Assembly: GCF_014518425.1 (NCBI RefSeq)
Contig: NZ_JACVCU010000003.1
Coordinates: 62,001-126,000 of the forward strand
Source: Terrabacter sp. MAHUQ-38
GTDB lineage: Bacteria > Actinomycetota > Actinomycetes > Actinomycetales > Dermatophilaceae
Length of the DNA stretch: 64,000 bases
Reading direction: 5' to 3'
Under the pieces are notes generated by a model. That model did not search any database. It saw only the letters and a list, made by a program, of their open reading frames with translations, and was not told the origin of the DNA. Position numbers and translations under genes: made by a program. The first letter of the stretch is position 1. Each line of letters opens with the position of its first letter. Below are positions 43,259 through 51,763 of this stretch, piece after piece.

Positions 43259-43275
43259 GAAGATATGATCTTCAT
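43259..43275 (+). promoter_or_regulatory. leaderless promoter embedded in a palindrome before the SatD gene
   Basis: GAAGAT-ATG-ATCTTC (43259-43273) is a perfect 6+6 inverted repeat in a notably AT-rich patch. It contains TATGAT (43264-43269), five of six to the -10 consensus, exactly six bases before the ATG at 43276. A regulator bound here would cover the -10 box. Confidence 0.5.
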
Positions 43276-43926
43276 ATGCCTGATCTGAAGGTGAATCCTT
43301 CACCCGTCGTGCTCATCGGCGACATCGTGGAGTCCCGGACGCACCGGGACCGCCAGGCACTGCACGACCTGATCGAGGAGGCGCTCGCGCACGTCAACTC
43401 CACCGTGCCGGTCGACGATCCGGCCGTCATCACACTGGGTGACGAGTTCCAGGGCGTCTACCCCACGCTCGGCGCGGCCGCCCAGGCCAGCTTCCTGATC
43501 CGCGCCGACCTGCACCCCGGGGCCGACGTGCGCTTCGGCCTGGGTCGCGGCAGGGTCACCACGCTGGATCCCGAACGCGGCATCCACGACGGACCCGGCT
43601 ACTGGGCGGCCCGCGACGCCATCGTCCTGGCGGAGGACCGCGCGGACCGCGCGCAGACCCGCACGTCGCGGACGGCATACCTCGCCCCCGACGAACCGCC
43701 AGGGCAGGTCGCGGCCGTGCAGGCCGCCCTCGACTGTCTGGACTTCATGGTTGGCTCGCTGTCGACCACCTCACGCGAGATCCTCGGAGGACTCATGCAC
43801 GGCCAGGCCCAGCACGACCTCGCCGACCGCGTCGGCATCAGCCCGTCCGCGGTGTCGCAGCGGGTGCGGCGCGACGGCATCGGCGTCGCGCTCGAGGCCA
43901 TGACGGCGCTCGGGGGACTGCCGTGA
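43276..43926 (+). CDS. SatD-family protein with C-terminal helix-turn-helix
   Basis: A 216-residue protein. Residues 10-130 match the SatD pattern: VVLIGDIVESR at the start, ITLGDEFQGVY near 55, RFGLGRGRVTT, and DGPGYWAARDAI. The C-terminal 60 residues look like a helix-turn-helix (EILGGLMHGQAQHDLADRVGISPSAVSQRVRRDG), so DNA binding is likely. The biochemical role of SatD proteins is not settled to my knowledge. Expression is probably from the leaderless promoter overlapping a perfect palindrome right before the ATG, which suggests autoregulation. The stop overlaps the next start as GTGA, and a membrane-protein partner is usual for this family. Confidence 0.82.
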   Translation: MPDLKVNPSPVVLIGDIVESRTHRDRQALHDLIEEALAHVNSTVPVDDPAVITLGDEFQGVYPTLGAAAQASFLIRADLHPGADVRFGLGRGRVTTLDPERGIHDGPGYWAARDAIVLAEDRADRAQTRTSRTAYLAPDEPPGQVAAVQAALDCLDFMVGSLSTTSREILGGLMHGQAQHDLADRVGISPSAVSQRVRRDGIGVALEAMTALGGLP

Positions 43927-44783
43927 CGTGGCTCTCGATCGCCCTCGTCGGCATCGGCGTCGGCGACGTCGTGCGCTCGATGGCGTGGCGGCCCGGGCGG
44001 CTGGTGGCCCACGTCGCCACACCGGTGGTGATCCTCGCCGTCGGGCTCCTCGCCGGCCTGCACACGGCAGTCGACCTCGTCGCGCTCCTCGTCGCGGCTG
44101 CGGTCGGCGCGCTCTGGGCCGAGCTGGCCCGCCACACGCAGCAGACCGGACGCCGCGCGCTCGCACCGCTCACCGCGTTCGCCGTCCTGGTGGTCGGGCT
44201 CCTGGCCTTCTCGGGGGCCGCCAGCCCCGCCGGCGGTCCGCTCGCGACGTGGCTCGCCTGGGCCGACCTGCCCGGCAACGGCGGCCTGCCCCCCGGGCGC
44301 GTCCTGCTCCTCGTCGGGCTCGTGCTGTTCAACGTCGCGACGGCCAACACCATCGTTCGTCTCGTCCTGCTCGCCATCGGAGCGCTGCGGCCCTCCGACG
44401 TGACGGCCGCCAACGCCGCGGCGGCAGCAGCCGCGTCGCTCACCGGGCGGGCCGCTCCCCCGGTCTCGGGGCAGCCGGCCGACCGTCTCAAGGGTGGCCG
44501 GCTCCTCGGCCCCATGGAGCGCATCGTCATCCTCGGCCTCGGGCTCGCGGGAGAGTTCGGAGCCGCCGGCCTCGTCATCGCCGCGAAGGGGCTGCTCCGC
44601 TTTCCCGAGATCCAGGCCGCGGCGCGCAGCGCTTCCGGCGACCCAGCCGACCCGGCCAACCCCACGCTGGCCGCGTCGTACCCCGGTGGCCCGGCCGGCA
44701 TCGACGACGTCACCGAGTACTTCCTCGTCGGCAGCTTCGTCAGCTGGCTCGTCGCACTGGGGTCCCTCGCCCTGACGGCCTGA
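43923..44783 (+). CDS. polytopic membrane protein partnered with SatD
   Basis: A 286-residue hydrophobic protein with about seven membrane segments (for example LVAHVATPVVILAVGLLAG, VLLLVGLVLFNVA and RIVILGLGLAG). A cytosolic Gly/Pro loop at about 160-190 ends in RLKGGRLLGPMERIVIL, a stretch also typical of DUF3307-type proteins that accompany SatD. No transport or enzyme motif is visible. GTG start at 43923 overlaps the SatD stop, so production is coupled. A hydrophilic loop (about 215-255) precedes the last helix. Confidence 0.75.
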   Translation: MTWLSIALVGIGVGDVVRSMAWRPGRLVAHVATPVVILAVGLLAGLHTAVDLVALLVAAAVGALWAELARHTQQTGRRALAPLTAFAVLVVGLLAFSGAASPAGGPLATWLAWADLPGNGGLPPGRVLLLVGLVLFNVATANTIVRLVLLAIGALRPSDVTAANAAAAAAASLTGRAAPPVSGQPADRLKGGRLLGPMERIVILGLGLAGEFGAAGLVIAAKGLLRFPEIQAAARSASGDPADPANPTLAASYPGGPAGIDDVTEYFLVGSFVSWLVALGSLALTA

Positions 44784-44925
44784 CCCGAGCCGGCCTGCGC
44801 CGCGGGGGTCCTCGTGTCCGGCTCGCGGGCACCGGGCGTGATCGTCGTCACCCGGTCCGCCGGGCATGCGGGAAGCACGTCGCGAGCACGGGCACCCCTC
44901 CGGCCGCGCACACGCGCACTGATAG

Positions 44926-45957
<1,032 letters not shown>

Positions 45958-45979
45958 CGGCTTCCAGCCTGACGTCGAG

Positions 45980-46013
45980 GGGCGCCGGTCACCGCGTGGT
46001 GGCCGGCGCCCTT
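45980..46013 (+). terminator. terminator of mdh
   Basis: GGGCGCCGG (45980-45988) pairs with CCGGCGCCC (46003-46011). The loop contains a second short stem (CACC/GGTG), and TT follows. Lying 23 bases after the mdh stop, between convergent genes, it may serve both strands. Confidence 0.7.
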
Positions 46014-46035
46014 CCGCATGTGTGCCCGCACCCGG

Positions 46036-47004
46036 TCAGCGGCGCCAGCCCAGACGTTCGGCCCGGGCTTTGAGCGCCTCGGTGAGGTTGGGCCGGTTGC
46101 TGCGTGGCCGCACGTGCGTGCCCCGCAGCCGCCAGAACTTCGCCTCGCCCCACTTCGTCACCTCGCCCGGGTGTCGCCACCAGAGGCGCACCAGACGTAC
46201 GCGGTGGACGAGCTTCTCGCGGAGGAGACGGGCCGCGGGCACGTGGCGGGCGTAGACGAGCTCGAGGTCGAACCGCTCGTTGACGACCCGCGGCGAGACG
46301 CGGGCGCCGACCGTCATGTTGAGCAGGTTGGTGCCGTGGATGACCTGCACCCACATCGGTGGCGCGCTCACCTCGCGCAGCGGCCCCCACTCACGAGCGC
46401 GTGCGTGTCTCGCCATGTACACCGTGCGGGGCGGGGTGCCCGGACGCCGCCCCTCGACGAGCGTCAGGAACGGGCTCGACAGCTGGTCGTAGAGGTACGT
46501 CGCGCCGCTGCGGTCGATCTGCACGCCGCGGGGGAAGTCGACGAAGAGCCCGTCGGTCGGCGTGAACTCCCGCTGCACCGCGGCCATGAAGTCGCGCGCG
46601 ATGCCGTCGTCGCTGTCGAGGCGGGTCGTGAGCAGCCAGGGCGCCGGGGCGACTCCGGGCGCCGTGAGGTCCTCGACTGCCCGGCCGAAGATCGCGGGCG
46701 ACCACGGCTCGTGCGACCAGACCGGGGTGAAGGTGCCCTCGGCGAGCGCCTCGACGTCCGCGCGGAAGCCGTCCGGGCAGCGGTCGTCGAACAGCACGAG
46801 CCAGGTGAAGTCGGCGCCGCGCTGACCGCGCACCGAGGACCAACAGGCGTCGACGAAGAAGCCGAGGCGGTAGCGCAGCCAGTCCTCCTGGGCTGGCACC
46901 GCCGGCGAGAATGCAGCGCTGAAGCGGGTCAGCAGGACGTGGTCGAAGTGCGCGCCGCTGAGCTCCCCGCCCCCTTCGCGCACTCCGCTCGACCTGGTCG
47001 GCAC
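46036..47004 (-). CDS. putative rhamnosyltransferase-like glycosyltransferase
   Basis: About 322 residues. DHVLLTRFSAAF at the start, RLGFFVDACWSSVRGQ, TWLVLFDDRCP and LLTTRLDSDDGIARDFM follow the order of the Pfam family annotated as putative rhamnosyl transferase. RLDSDDG is a likely metal/nucleotide-sugar site. The fold is GT-A-like and no membrane segment is seen. With dTDP-rhamnose made in this window, a rhamnose donor is plausible but not shown. The start is uncertain: GTG 47004 follows an AGGTGAG ribosome site at good spacing, and GTG 46983 is possible. It is the last gene of folD, DUF3017 and this gene, 10 bases after DUF3017. Confidence 0.75.
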   Translation of the reverse strand: MPTRSSGVREGGGELSGAHFDHVLLTRFSAAFSPAVPAQEDWLRYRLGFFVDACWSSVRGQRGADFTWLVLFDDRCPDGFRADVEALAEGTFTPVWSHEPWSPAIFGRAVEDLTAPGVAPAPWLLTTRLDSDDGIARDFMAAVQREFTPTDGLFVDFPRGVQIDRSGATYLYDQLSSPFLTLVEGRRPGTPPRTVYMARHARAREWGPLREVSAPPMWVQVIHGTNLLNMTVGARVSPRVVNERFDLELVYARHVPAARLLREKLVHRVRLVRLWWRHPGEVTKWGEAKFWRLRGTHVRPRSNRPNLTEALKARAERLGWRR

Positions 47005-47014
47005 GGTCGTCAGC

Positions 47015-47335
47015 TCACCTGACGGCGCTGCCGACCGCCGGGCGGTCGGGCACCTCGGCACGCACGTTGACCGTCGCCGACGCGATGAGCACCCCGAGAC
47101 CGAGGGCCAGCAGGATGAGGACGTCGAGGGCGCGGGAGCGCACGTTGAGGCCACCGGCCTTGCGCGAGGGGCGCGCGACGAGCCTGATCACGGCGCCGAC
47201 CAGGAACGCGCCGGCGACGATGCGCCCGCCCCAGCGGACGTCGAGGAAGGCGATGACGAGCACACCGACAGCCGCGATGCCGGCGACGAGGTACCACCAG
47301 CTGAGGACGACGAAGCCGCTACCTCGCCACTGCAT
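47015..47335 (-). CDS. DUF3017-type small membrane protein
   Basis: A 106-residue protein with three hydrophobic segments: WWYLVAGIAAVGVLVIAFLD, IVAGAFLVGAVIRLV and VLILLALGLGVLIASA. A basic loop (RPSRKAGGLNVRSR) lies between the second and third. This small protein typically follows folD in actinobacteria and is known as DUF3017; its function is unknown to me. The ATG starts 9 bases after the folD stop, so both are on one transcript. Confidence 0.85.
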   Translation of the reverse strand: MQWRGSGFVVLSWWYLVAGIAAVGVLVIAFLDVRWGGRIVAGAFLVGAVIRLVARPSRKAGGLNVRSRALDVLILLALGLGVLIASATVNVRAEVPDRPAVGSAVR

Positions 47336-47344
47336 CGAGGCTGC

Positions 47345-48208
47345 TCAGGAACCGGACGCAGCCGCGGAGGCGGCGGCCTCGGCTGCCTCGACGATGTTGC
47401 TGAGCAGGAGGGCTCGGGTCATCGGGCCGACCCCGCCGGGGTTGGGGCTGACCCAGCCGGCGACCTCGGCGACGTCCGGTGCGACGTCGCCCGCGATCCT
47501 GCCGTCGAGGCGGCTCACGCCGACGTCGAGCACGGCGGCGCCGGGCTTGACCATGTCCTTGGTGACGATGCCGGGGACACCGGCGGCGGCGATGACGATG
47601 TCGGCCTGGCGCACCTCGGCCGCGAGGTCCTTCGTGCCGGTGTGGCAGAGGGTGACCGTGGCGTTCTCGCTCTTGCGCGTGAGGATGAGCCCCAGCGGCC
47701 GTCCCACGGTCAGGCCACGGCCGACGACGACGACCTTGGCGCCCGCGATCGGCACGTCGTGGCGGCGCAGCAGCTCGATGCAGCCCATCGGCGTGCACGG
47801 CAGTGGCGCGCGCTTGCCGAGGACGAGCCAGCCGAGGTTCGTCGGGTGCAGGCCGTCGACGTCCTTGGCGGGGTCGACGCGCGAGAGCAGCGCCATCTCG
47901 TCGAGGCCGGTCGGCTGCTGCACGAGGAAGCCGGTGCAGGCGGGGTCGGCGTTGAGCTCGTCGATGACGGCCTCGACCTCGGCCTGGGTCGCCGTGGCGG
48001 GCAGGTCGCGGCGCAGGCTCGTGATGCCGATCTCGGCGCAGTCCTTGTGCTTGGCGTTGACGTACCAGTGGCTGCCGGGGTCGTCACCGACGAGCACGGT
48101 GCCGAGCCCAGGGACGACGCCCTGCTCGCGCAGCCGTGCGACCCGCTGGGTCAGCTCGACCTTGATGGCCTTGAGAGTGCTCTTGCCGTCGAGGATCTGT
48201 GCCGTCAC
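47345..48208 (-). CDS. folD: bifunctional methylenetetrahydrofolate dehydrogenase/cyclohydrolase
   Basis: Converts 5,10-methylene-THF to 10-formyl-THF through methenyl-THF with NADP+. The 287-residue protein has the catalytic Lys in [13 protein letters not shown], the folate-site [30 protein letters not shown], and the NADP loop [24 protein letters not shown] near the end is the usual signature. I start at GTG 48208 (VTAQILDGK, the common family start) because AGGA lies 8 bases upstream; an ATG three codons earlier sits too close to that site. The C-terminus has a short Ala-rich extension. Confidence 0.95.
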   Translation of the reverse strand: MTAQILDGKSTLKAIKVELTQRVARLREQGVVPGLGTVLVGDDPGSHWYVNAKHKDCAEIGITSLRRDLPATATQAEVEAVIDELNADPACTGFLVQQPTGLDEMALLSRVDPAKDVDGLHPTNLGWLVLGKRAPLPCTPMGCIELLRRHDVPIAGAKVVVVGRGLTVGRPLGLILTRKSENATVTLCHTGTKDLAAEVRQADIVIAAAGVPGIVTKDMVKPGAAVLDVGVSRLDGRIAGDVAPDVAEVAGWVSPNPGGVGPMTRALLLSNIVEAAEAAASAAASGS

Positions 48209-48253
48209 GGGGAACATCCTGCCACCCCGGGCGCGGTGCCCCGTGCCACGGTC

Positions 48254-49456
48254 TCAGTCCGCCAGCAGACCCATGAGGCGCTGGACGTTGTCCTCCCACG
48301 TCAGGGACTCCGCCCGCGCCCTGAGGGCCTGCCCCCTGCGACGTCGCTCGTCCGGCTGGGTCACGAGCGTGTGGAGGGCATCGGCAAGCTGCTCGGTGTC
48401 GCGCGGGTCGACGTAGACGCCGTCGGGCCCGAGGTACTCCGGTATGCCGCCGCTGCGGGCCGACACGACCGGCAGCCCCGAGGCCATCGCCTCGGTGACG
48501 ACCTGCCCCGCCGGCTCCTGCCACTCGACCGGCATGCAGAAGATGTCGGCTGCGCCGTAGACGGCGGGCAGCGTCCGACGGTCCACGAAGGGCGTGAACT
48601 CGACGACGTCGCCGAGCGGGCCCGCGGCCCGGCGCAGCTCGCGTTCGTAGTCCGAGAGCCCCTCGGCCGGTCGCAGGCCCGCCGACCCGACGATGCGCAC
48701 CCGGAACTCACGAGTCCTGCGAGCGAGCGCGTGTGCGGCAGCGACCAGGTGGTGAGCGCCCTTGTGGGGCACGACGTTTCCGACGAAGAGGATCGTCGGT
48801 GGGCCGTGTGATCCGCGTGCCGCCGGGCGGAAGGTCTCCGAGTCGACGCCGTTGCGCAGCACGTGCAGGTTGTCGGGCCGGAAACCGATGCGGTCGACGA
48901 TGGTGCCGGCGAGGTACTCGCTGACGGCGACCGTGACGTGTGTGCGCTCGATGACTCGCCGGATCTCCGCGGGACGCCACGACCGGAAGACCTCGTTGCC
49001 GAGATGCAGGACCACCTTGCCGCCGAAGCGGCGGATCCGCCTGCCGGTGAGCGCTCCGGCGTAGTTGTAGAGGACGAGGGCCTGTGCGTCCGCGGGTACG
49101 GCGTCGAGCGCCTCACGGTGGAACCGGGCGATGAGGGGGCGACTGCCGAACGCCAGGCCGCAGGCCGCGTCGACGCGGCGTTCGAGATCGGTGAACCACT
49201 CCCGCTTGGTCGACCTCGACGACGCGTATCGCACCAGGGTGCCCTCGTCGTAGTCGTGCTCCCGCCGGTCGCTGACGACGACGTACGTCTGCCCGCCGAG
49301 TGCCTCGTGGGCACGGGCCTGCGCGTTGATCTTCGTCGACATGGCGTTGCCGGTGCCGTGGGAGTACTCGGAGAAGACGTACGCGACCTGCGCGATGGGA
49401 CTGACGAGCGGAGCCGTGACCACGCGAGGGTCACCGGTCTCTCGTGCAGCCTCCAT
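48254..49456 (-). CDS. GT4-family glycosyltransferase
   Basis: A 400-residue GT-B enzyme. The N-terminal half has VFSEYSHGTGNAMSTKINAQ as the acceptor-side loop. The C-terminal half has ILFVGNVVPHKGAHHLV, VRIVGSAGL, FCMPVEWQEPAGQVVTEAM (the E-x7-E type donor site) and SGGIPEYLG. The ATG has GAGGA just upstream; an earlier in-frame ATG at 49553 would add 32 residues of basic sequence without family likeness. It is a single gene, 36 bases downstream-facing folD on the same strand. Its donor is unknown, and it may belong to a separate glycan from the main locus. Confidence 0.86.
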   Translation of the reverse strand: MEAARETGDPRVVTAPLVSPIAQVAYVFSEYSHGTGNAMSTKINAQARAHEALGGQTYVVVSDRREHDYDEGTLVRYASSRSTKREWFTDLERRVDAACGLAFGSRPLIARFHREALDAVPADAQALVLYNYAGALTGRRIRRFGGKVVLHLGNEVFRSWRPAEIRRVIERTHVTVAVSEYLAGTIVDRIGFRPDNLHVLRNGVDSETFRPAARGSHGPPTILFVGNVVPHKGAHHLVAAAHALARRTREFRVRIVGSAGLRPAEGLSDYERELRRAAGPLGDVVEFTPFVDRRTLPAVYGAADIFCMPVEWQEPAGQVVTEAMASGLPVVSARSGGIPEYLGPDGVYVDPRDTEQLADALHTLVTQPDERRRRGQALRARAESLTWEDNVQRLMGLLAD

Positions 49457-49614
49457 GGTCCTCGCTCCTGTGCCGGGCCCCGAGACGATGTGGCTCCGGG
49501 CAACGGTCCGAGCGTAGGAGACAACACGACGCCGCGGGACGAAAAAGGACATGACGGCGTCGCGCGGTGCGCGCGCGTCTGCGTGTGGACGCTGCCGGCG
49601 GTGTGCCGGTGGTG

Positions 49615-50874
49615 TCAGGTGAGGTCGGAGAGCGCGACGCCGGGGTCGGCGAGTCGGTCGCGGTCGACCACCGTGCGTTCGCGGACCAGACGCTGGACGT
49701 CGTCGATGGTGTCCCACACGTTGACGTGCATCCCGGCCAGCACGCGCACGCCGTCGTCCTGGGGCACGACCCAGAAGGCCATGAACTCGTTGCCGGCCGG
49801 GTCACCGCGCAGCACGACCTCGGCATTGCTGCCGCGGGGGACGTAGCCGGCGTACTCGAGCCCGATGTCGTACTGGTCCGAGAAGAAGAACGGGATGGGG
49901 TCGTAGGTGACGTCCTGCCCTGCCATCGACCGTCCCGCGGCCAGCCCGCCGTCCTGGGCGTTGGCCCAGTGCTCGACGCGCACGTTCGTGTCCAGGGTCG
50001 TGCTGCGCCAGTTCGCGACGTCGCCCGCGGCCCAGACCCCGTCGGATGACGTGCGCAGGGCCGGGTCGGTGACGATGCCGTTGTCGGTCGCGATCCCGGC
50101 GCGCTCGGCGAGCCCGGTGTTCGGCGTGATGCCGACGCCGACGACGACCGCGTCGGCCGCGAGGGTGTCGCCCGACTTCGTGACGACGCCGGTCACGGAC
50201 GTGTCACCCTCGATGCGCTCGACGCCGTCGCCGAAGCGGAACTCCACCCCGTGGGAGCGGTGCAGGTCGGCGAACCAGCCACCGACCTGCTCACCCATGA
50301 CGCCGAGCAGGGGCGCCGCCTGGGGCTCGATGACGGTCACCGTGCTCCCCGCCTCGCGTGCGGCAGCCGCGACCTCGAGGCCGATCCAGCCCGCACCGAC
50401 GATGACGATCCGGGCGCCGTCGGCGAGCTGCTCCTTGAGCGCCTCGGACTCCTGGATCTGACGCAGGTAGAGCACGCCGTCGAGGTCCGCGCCGGGCACC
50501 TGGAGAGTCCGTGGCGACGACCCGGTCGCCAGGAGCAGCCGCTCGTAGGCGATGACGTCGCCGTCGCCGACGGTCAGCTCGTGTTTCGCCACGTCGAGCG
50601 ACGTCGCTGGGCTGCCGAGGCGCAGGTCGACGCCCTGGTCCGAGTACCAGTCGCGGTCGTGGGTGAACACCGTGTCGATCGGGTCCTCGCCCTTCAGCAC
50701 GGACTTCGACAGTGGCGGCCGCTCATAGGGCAACCGGTCCTCCTCGGCGACCACCACGATGGCACCCTCGCGGTCGCTCTCACGGATGCCTTCGACCGCC
50801 TTCGCCACGGCGAGCCCGCCACCGACGAGGACGTATGCCGTGCGCTGCTGCTGTCCGGATGTGTCAGTGCTCAT
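49615..50874 (-). CDS. FAD-dependent ferredoxin/rubredoxin reductase-type oxidoreductase
   Basis: A 419-residue flavoprotein of the ferredoxin-NAD(P) reductase group that serves P450 and Rieske oxygenases. The FAD loop is VLVGGGLAVAKAVEG near residue 15, then LPYERPPLSKSVLKG, LLLATGSSPR, the NAD(P) loop VIVGAGWIGLEVAAAA near 145, and WAAGDVAN near 280 where FAD is closed off. The C-terminal about 95 residues fit the reductase tail domain. ATG at 50874 has AGGTGGGG upstream. No ferredoxin or oxygenase gene is adjacent, so its electron partner is unknown. Confidence 0.9.
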   Translation of the reverse strand: MSTDTSGQQQRTAYVLVGGGLAVAKAVEGIRESDREGAIVVVAEEDRLPYERPPLSKSVLKGEDPIDTVFTHDRDWYSDQGVDLRLGSPATSLDVAKHELTVGDGDVIAYERLLLATGSSPRTLQVPGADLDGVLYLRQIQESEALKEQLADGARIVIVGAGWIGLEVAAAAREAGSTVTVIEPQAAPLLGVMGEQVGGWFADLHRSHGVEFRFGDGVERIEGDTSVTGVVTKSGDTLAADAVVVGVGITPNTGLAERAGIATDNGIVTDPALRTSSDGVWAAGDVANWRSTTLDTNVRVEHWANAQDGGLAAGRSMAGQDVTYDPIPFFFSDQYDIGLEYAGYVPRGSNAEVVLRGDPAGNEFMAFWVVPQDDGVRVLAGMHVNVWDTIDDVQRLVRERTVVDRDRLADPGVALSDLT

Positions 50875-50961
50875 GTGCCCCACCTTCACATGCGGGCGGG
50901 TGCCCGTCGAGCCCGACGCGTGCCCTCGGCGGCCTGACCCGGGGCGGCGCGGCCGGCGTCG

Positions 50962-51618
50962 TCACATCAGGTAGAGGCCGACCGGCCGACTCGGGTCGAG
51001 CACCTCGTCCGGGCCACGACCGAAGACCGTGGCGCTGATCCGCCTCTCGAGCTCGCGGTCGAAGTCGTCGACCAGCACGAGCCCGCCCCTGGCCACGAGC
51101 CTGGCCGCCAGCGCGATGCTCGACGCCCGGCCGGGGGTGTCGGGGGCGAAGCCCATCGGCCCGTCGACGACGACAACGTCCCACTGCCGAGAGCTGATCT
51201 CCGGAGGCAGCGACGGGACAGGGATGTCTGACACCGACGTGTAGTCGGAGGTGTCGACGGTGGTCGCATACGAGATGAGGTGGACCTCCCGAGACGGCGC
51301 GAGCCGCCTGGACAGCTCGAGCCACTCGCTCAGGTCCTCGAGGAAGGCCGTGCGACCGTCCTCGTTGAGCTTCTCCCACGTCGAGGAGTCACGCCCGAGC
51401 CCGAACACGAGGACGCCGGAGCCCGCCGAGAGGTGGTCACCGACCCGGCGCATGGCGACCGTGGACATCTGGAACCCGCGGAGGCGGCGCACCGCCGGCA
51501 GCAGGACCATCGTCAGTCTGCGGGGCAGCCGGTCGAGCACCGGTGCCGCGCCCCGGCGGACCCCCGCGACGAGCGCATCGCGTGACGGCCTCCAGTGCCG
51601 CGGCGTCCCGAGGACCAT
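50962..51618 (-). CDS. protein resembling plant glucuronoxylan 4-O-methyltransferase (DUF579-like)
   Basis: A 218-residue protein. After a basic N-terminus it has VLVFGLGRDSSTW near 69-81, a short acidic segment with GRTAFLEDLSEW, WDVVVVDGPMGF near 146-157, TPGRASSI, and VLVDDFDRELER near 181-192. The order F-G-L-G-x-D-S, F-L-E-D, D-G-P-x-G, P-G-R, D-x-D-R-x-x-E follows the plant GXMT/IRX15 proteins (DUF579), which methylate O-4 of glucuronic acid with S-adenosylmethionine. UDP-glucuronate is made in this window, so a similar target is possible but inferred. The ATG at 51618 has GAGGGGAG 8 bases upstream. Monocistronic between two gaps. Confidence 0.68.
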   Translation of the reverse strand: MVLGTPRHWRPSRDALVAGVRRGAAPVLDRLPRRLTMVLLPAVRRLRGFQMSTVAMRRVGDHLSAGSGVLVFGLGRDSSTWEKLNEDGRTAFLEDLSEWLELSRRLAPSREVHLISYATTVDTSDYTSVSDIPVPSLPPEISSRQWDVVVVDGPMGFAPDTPGRASSIALAARLVARGGLVLVDDFDRELERRISATVFGRGPDEVLDPSRPVGLYLM

Positions 51619-51763
51619 CAACGGTGCTCCCCTCGCCTCAGTGGCTCCGCCCGACGTCGATGACGGCATCCGTCGGTGTCCCGGTGACGACTATGGCGCA
51701 TCCAGGTGCTCGCCGTCTCCCACGGCTTGCCGCTGCCCGCAGCACCTGTCCCGCCGGCGCTCG

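Noticed and set aside
49457-49553. Longer form of the GT4 at 48254-49456 from ATG 49553
   Set aside because: Adds 32 basic residues unlike the family, while the internal ATG has a good ribosome site.
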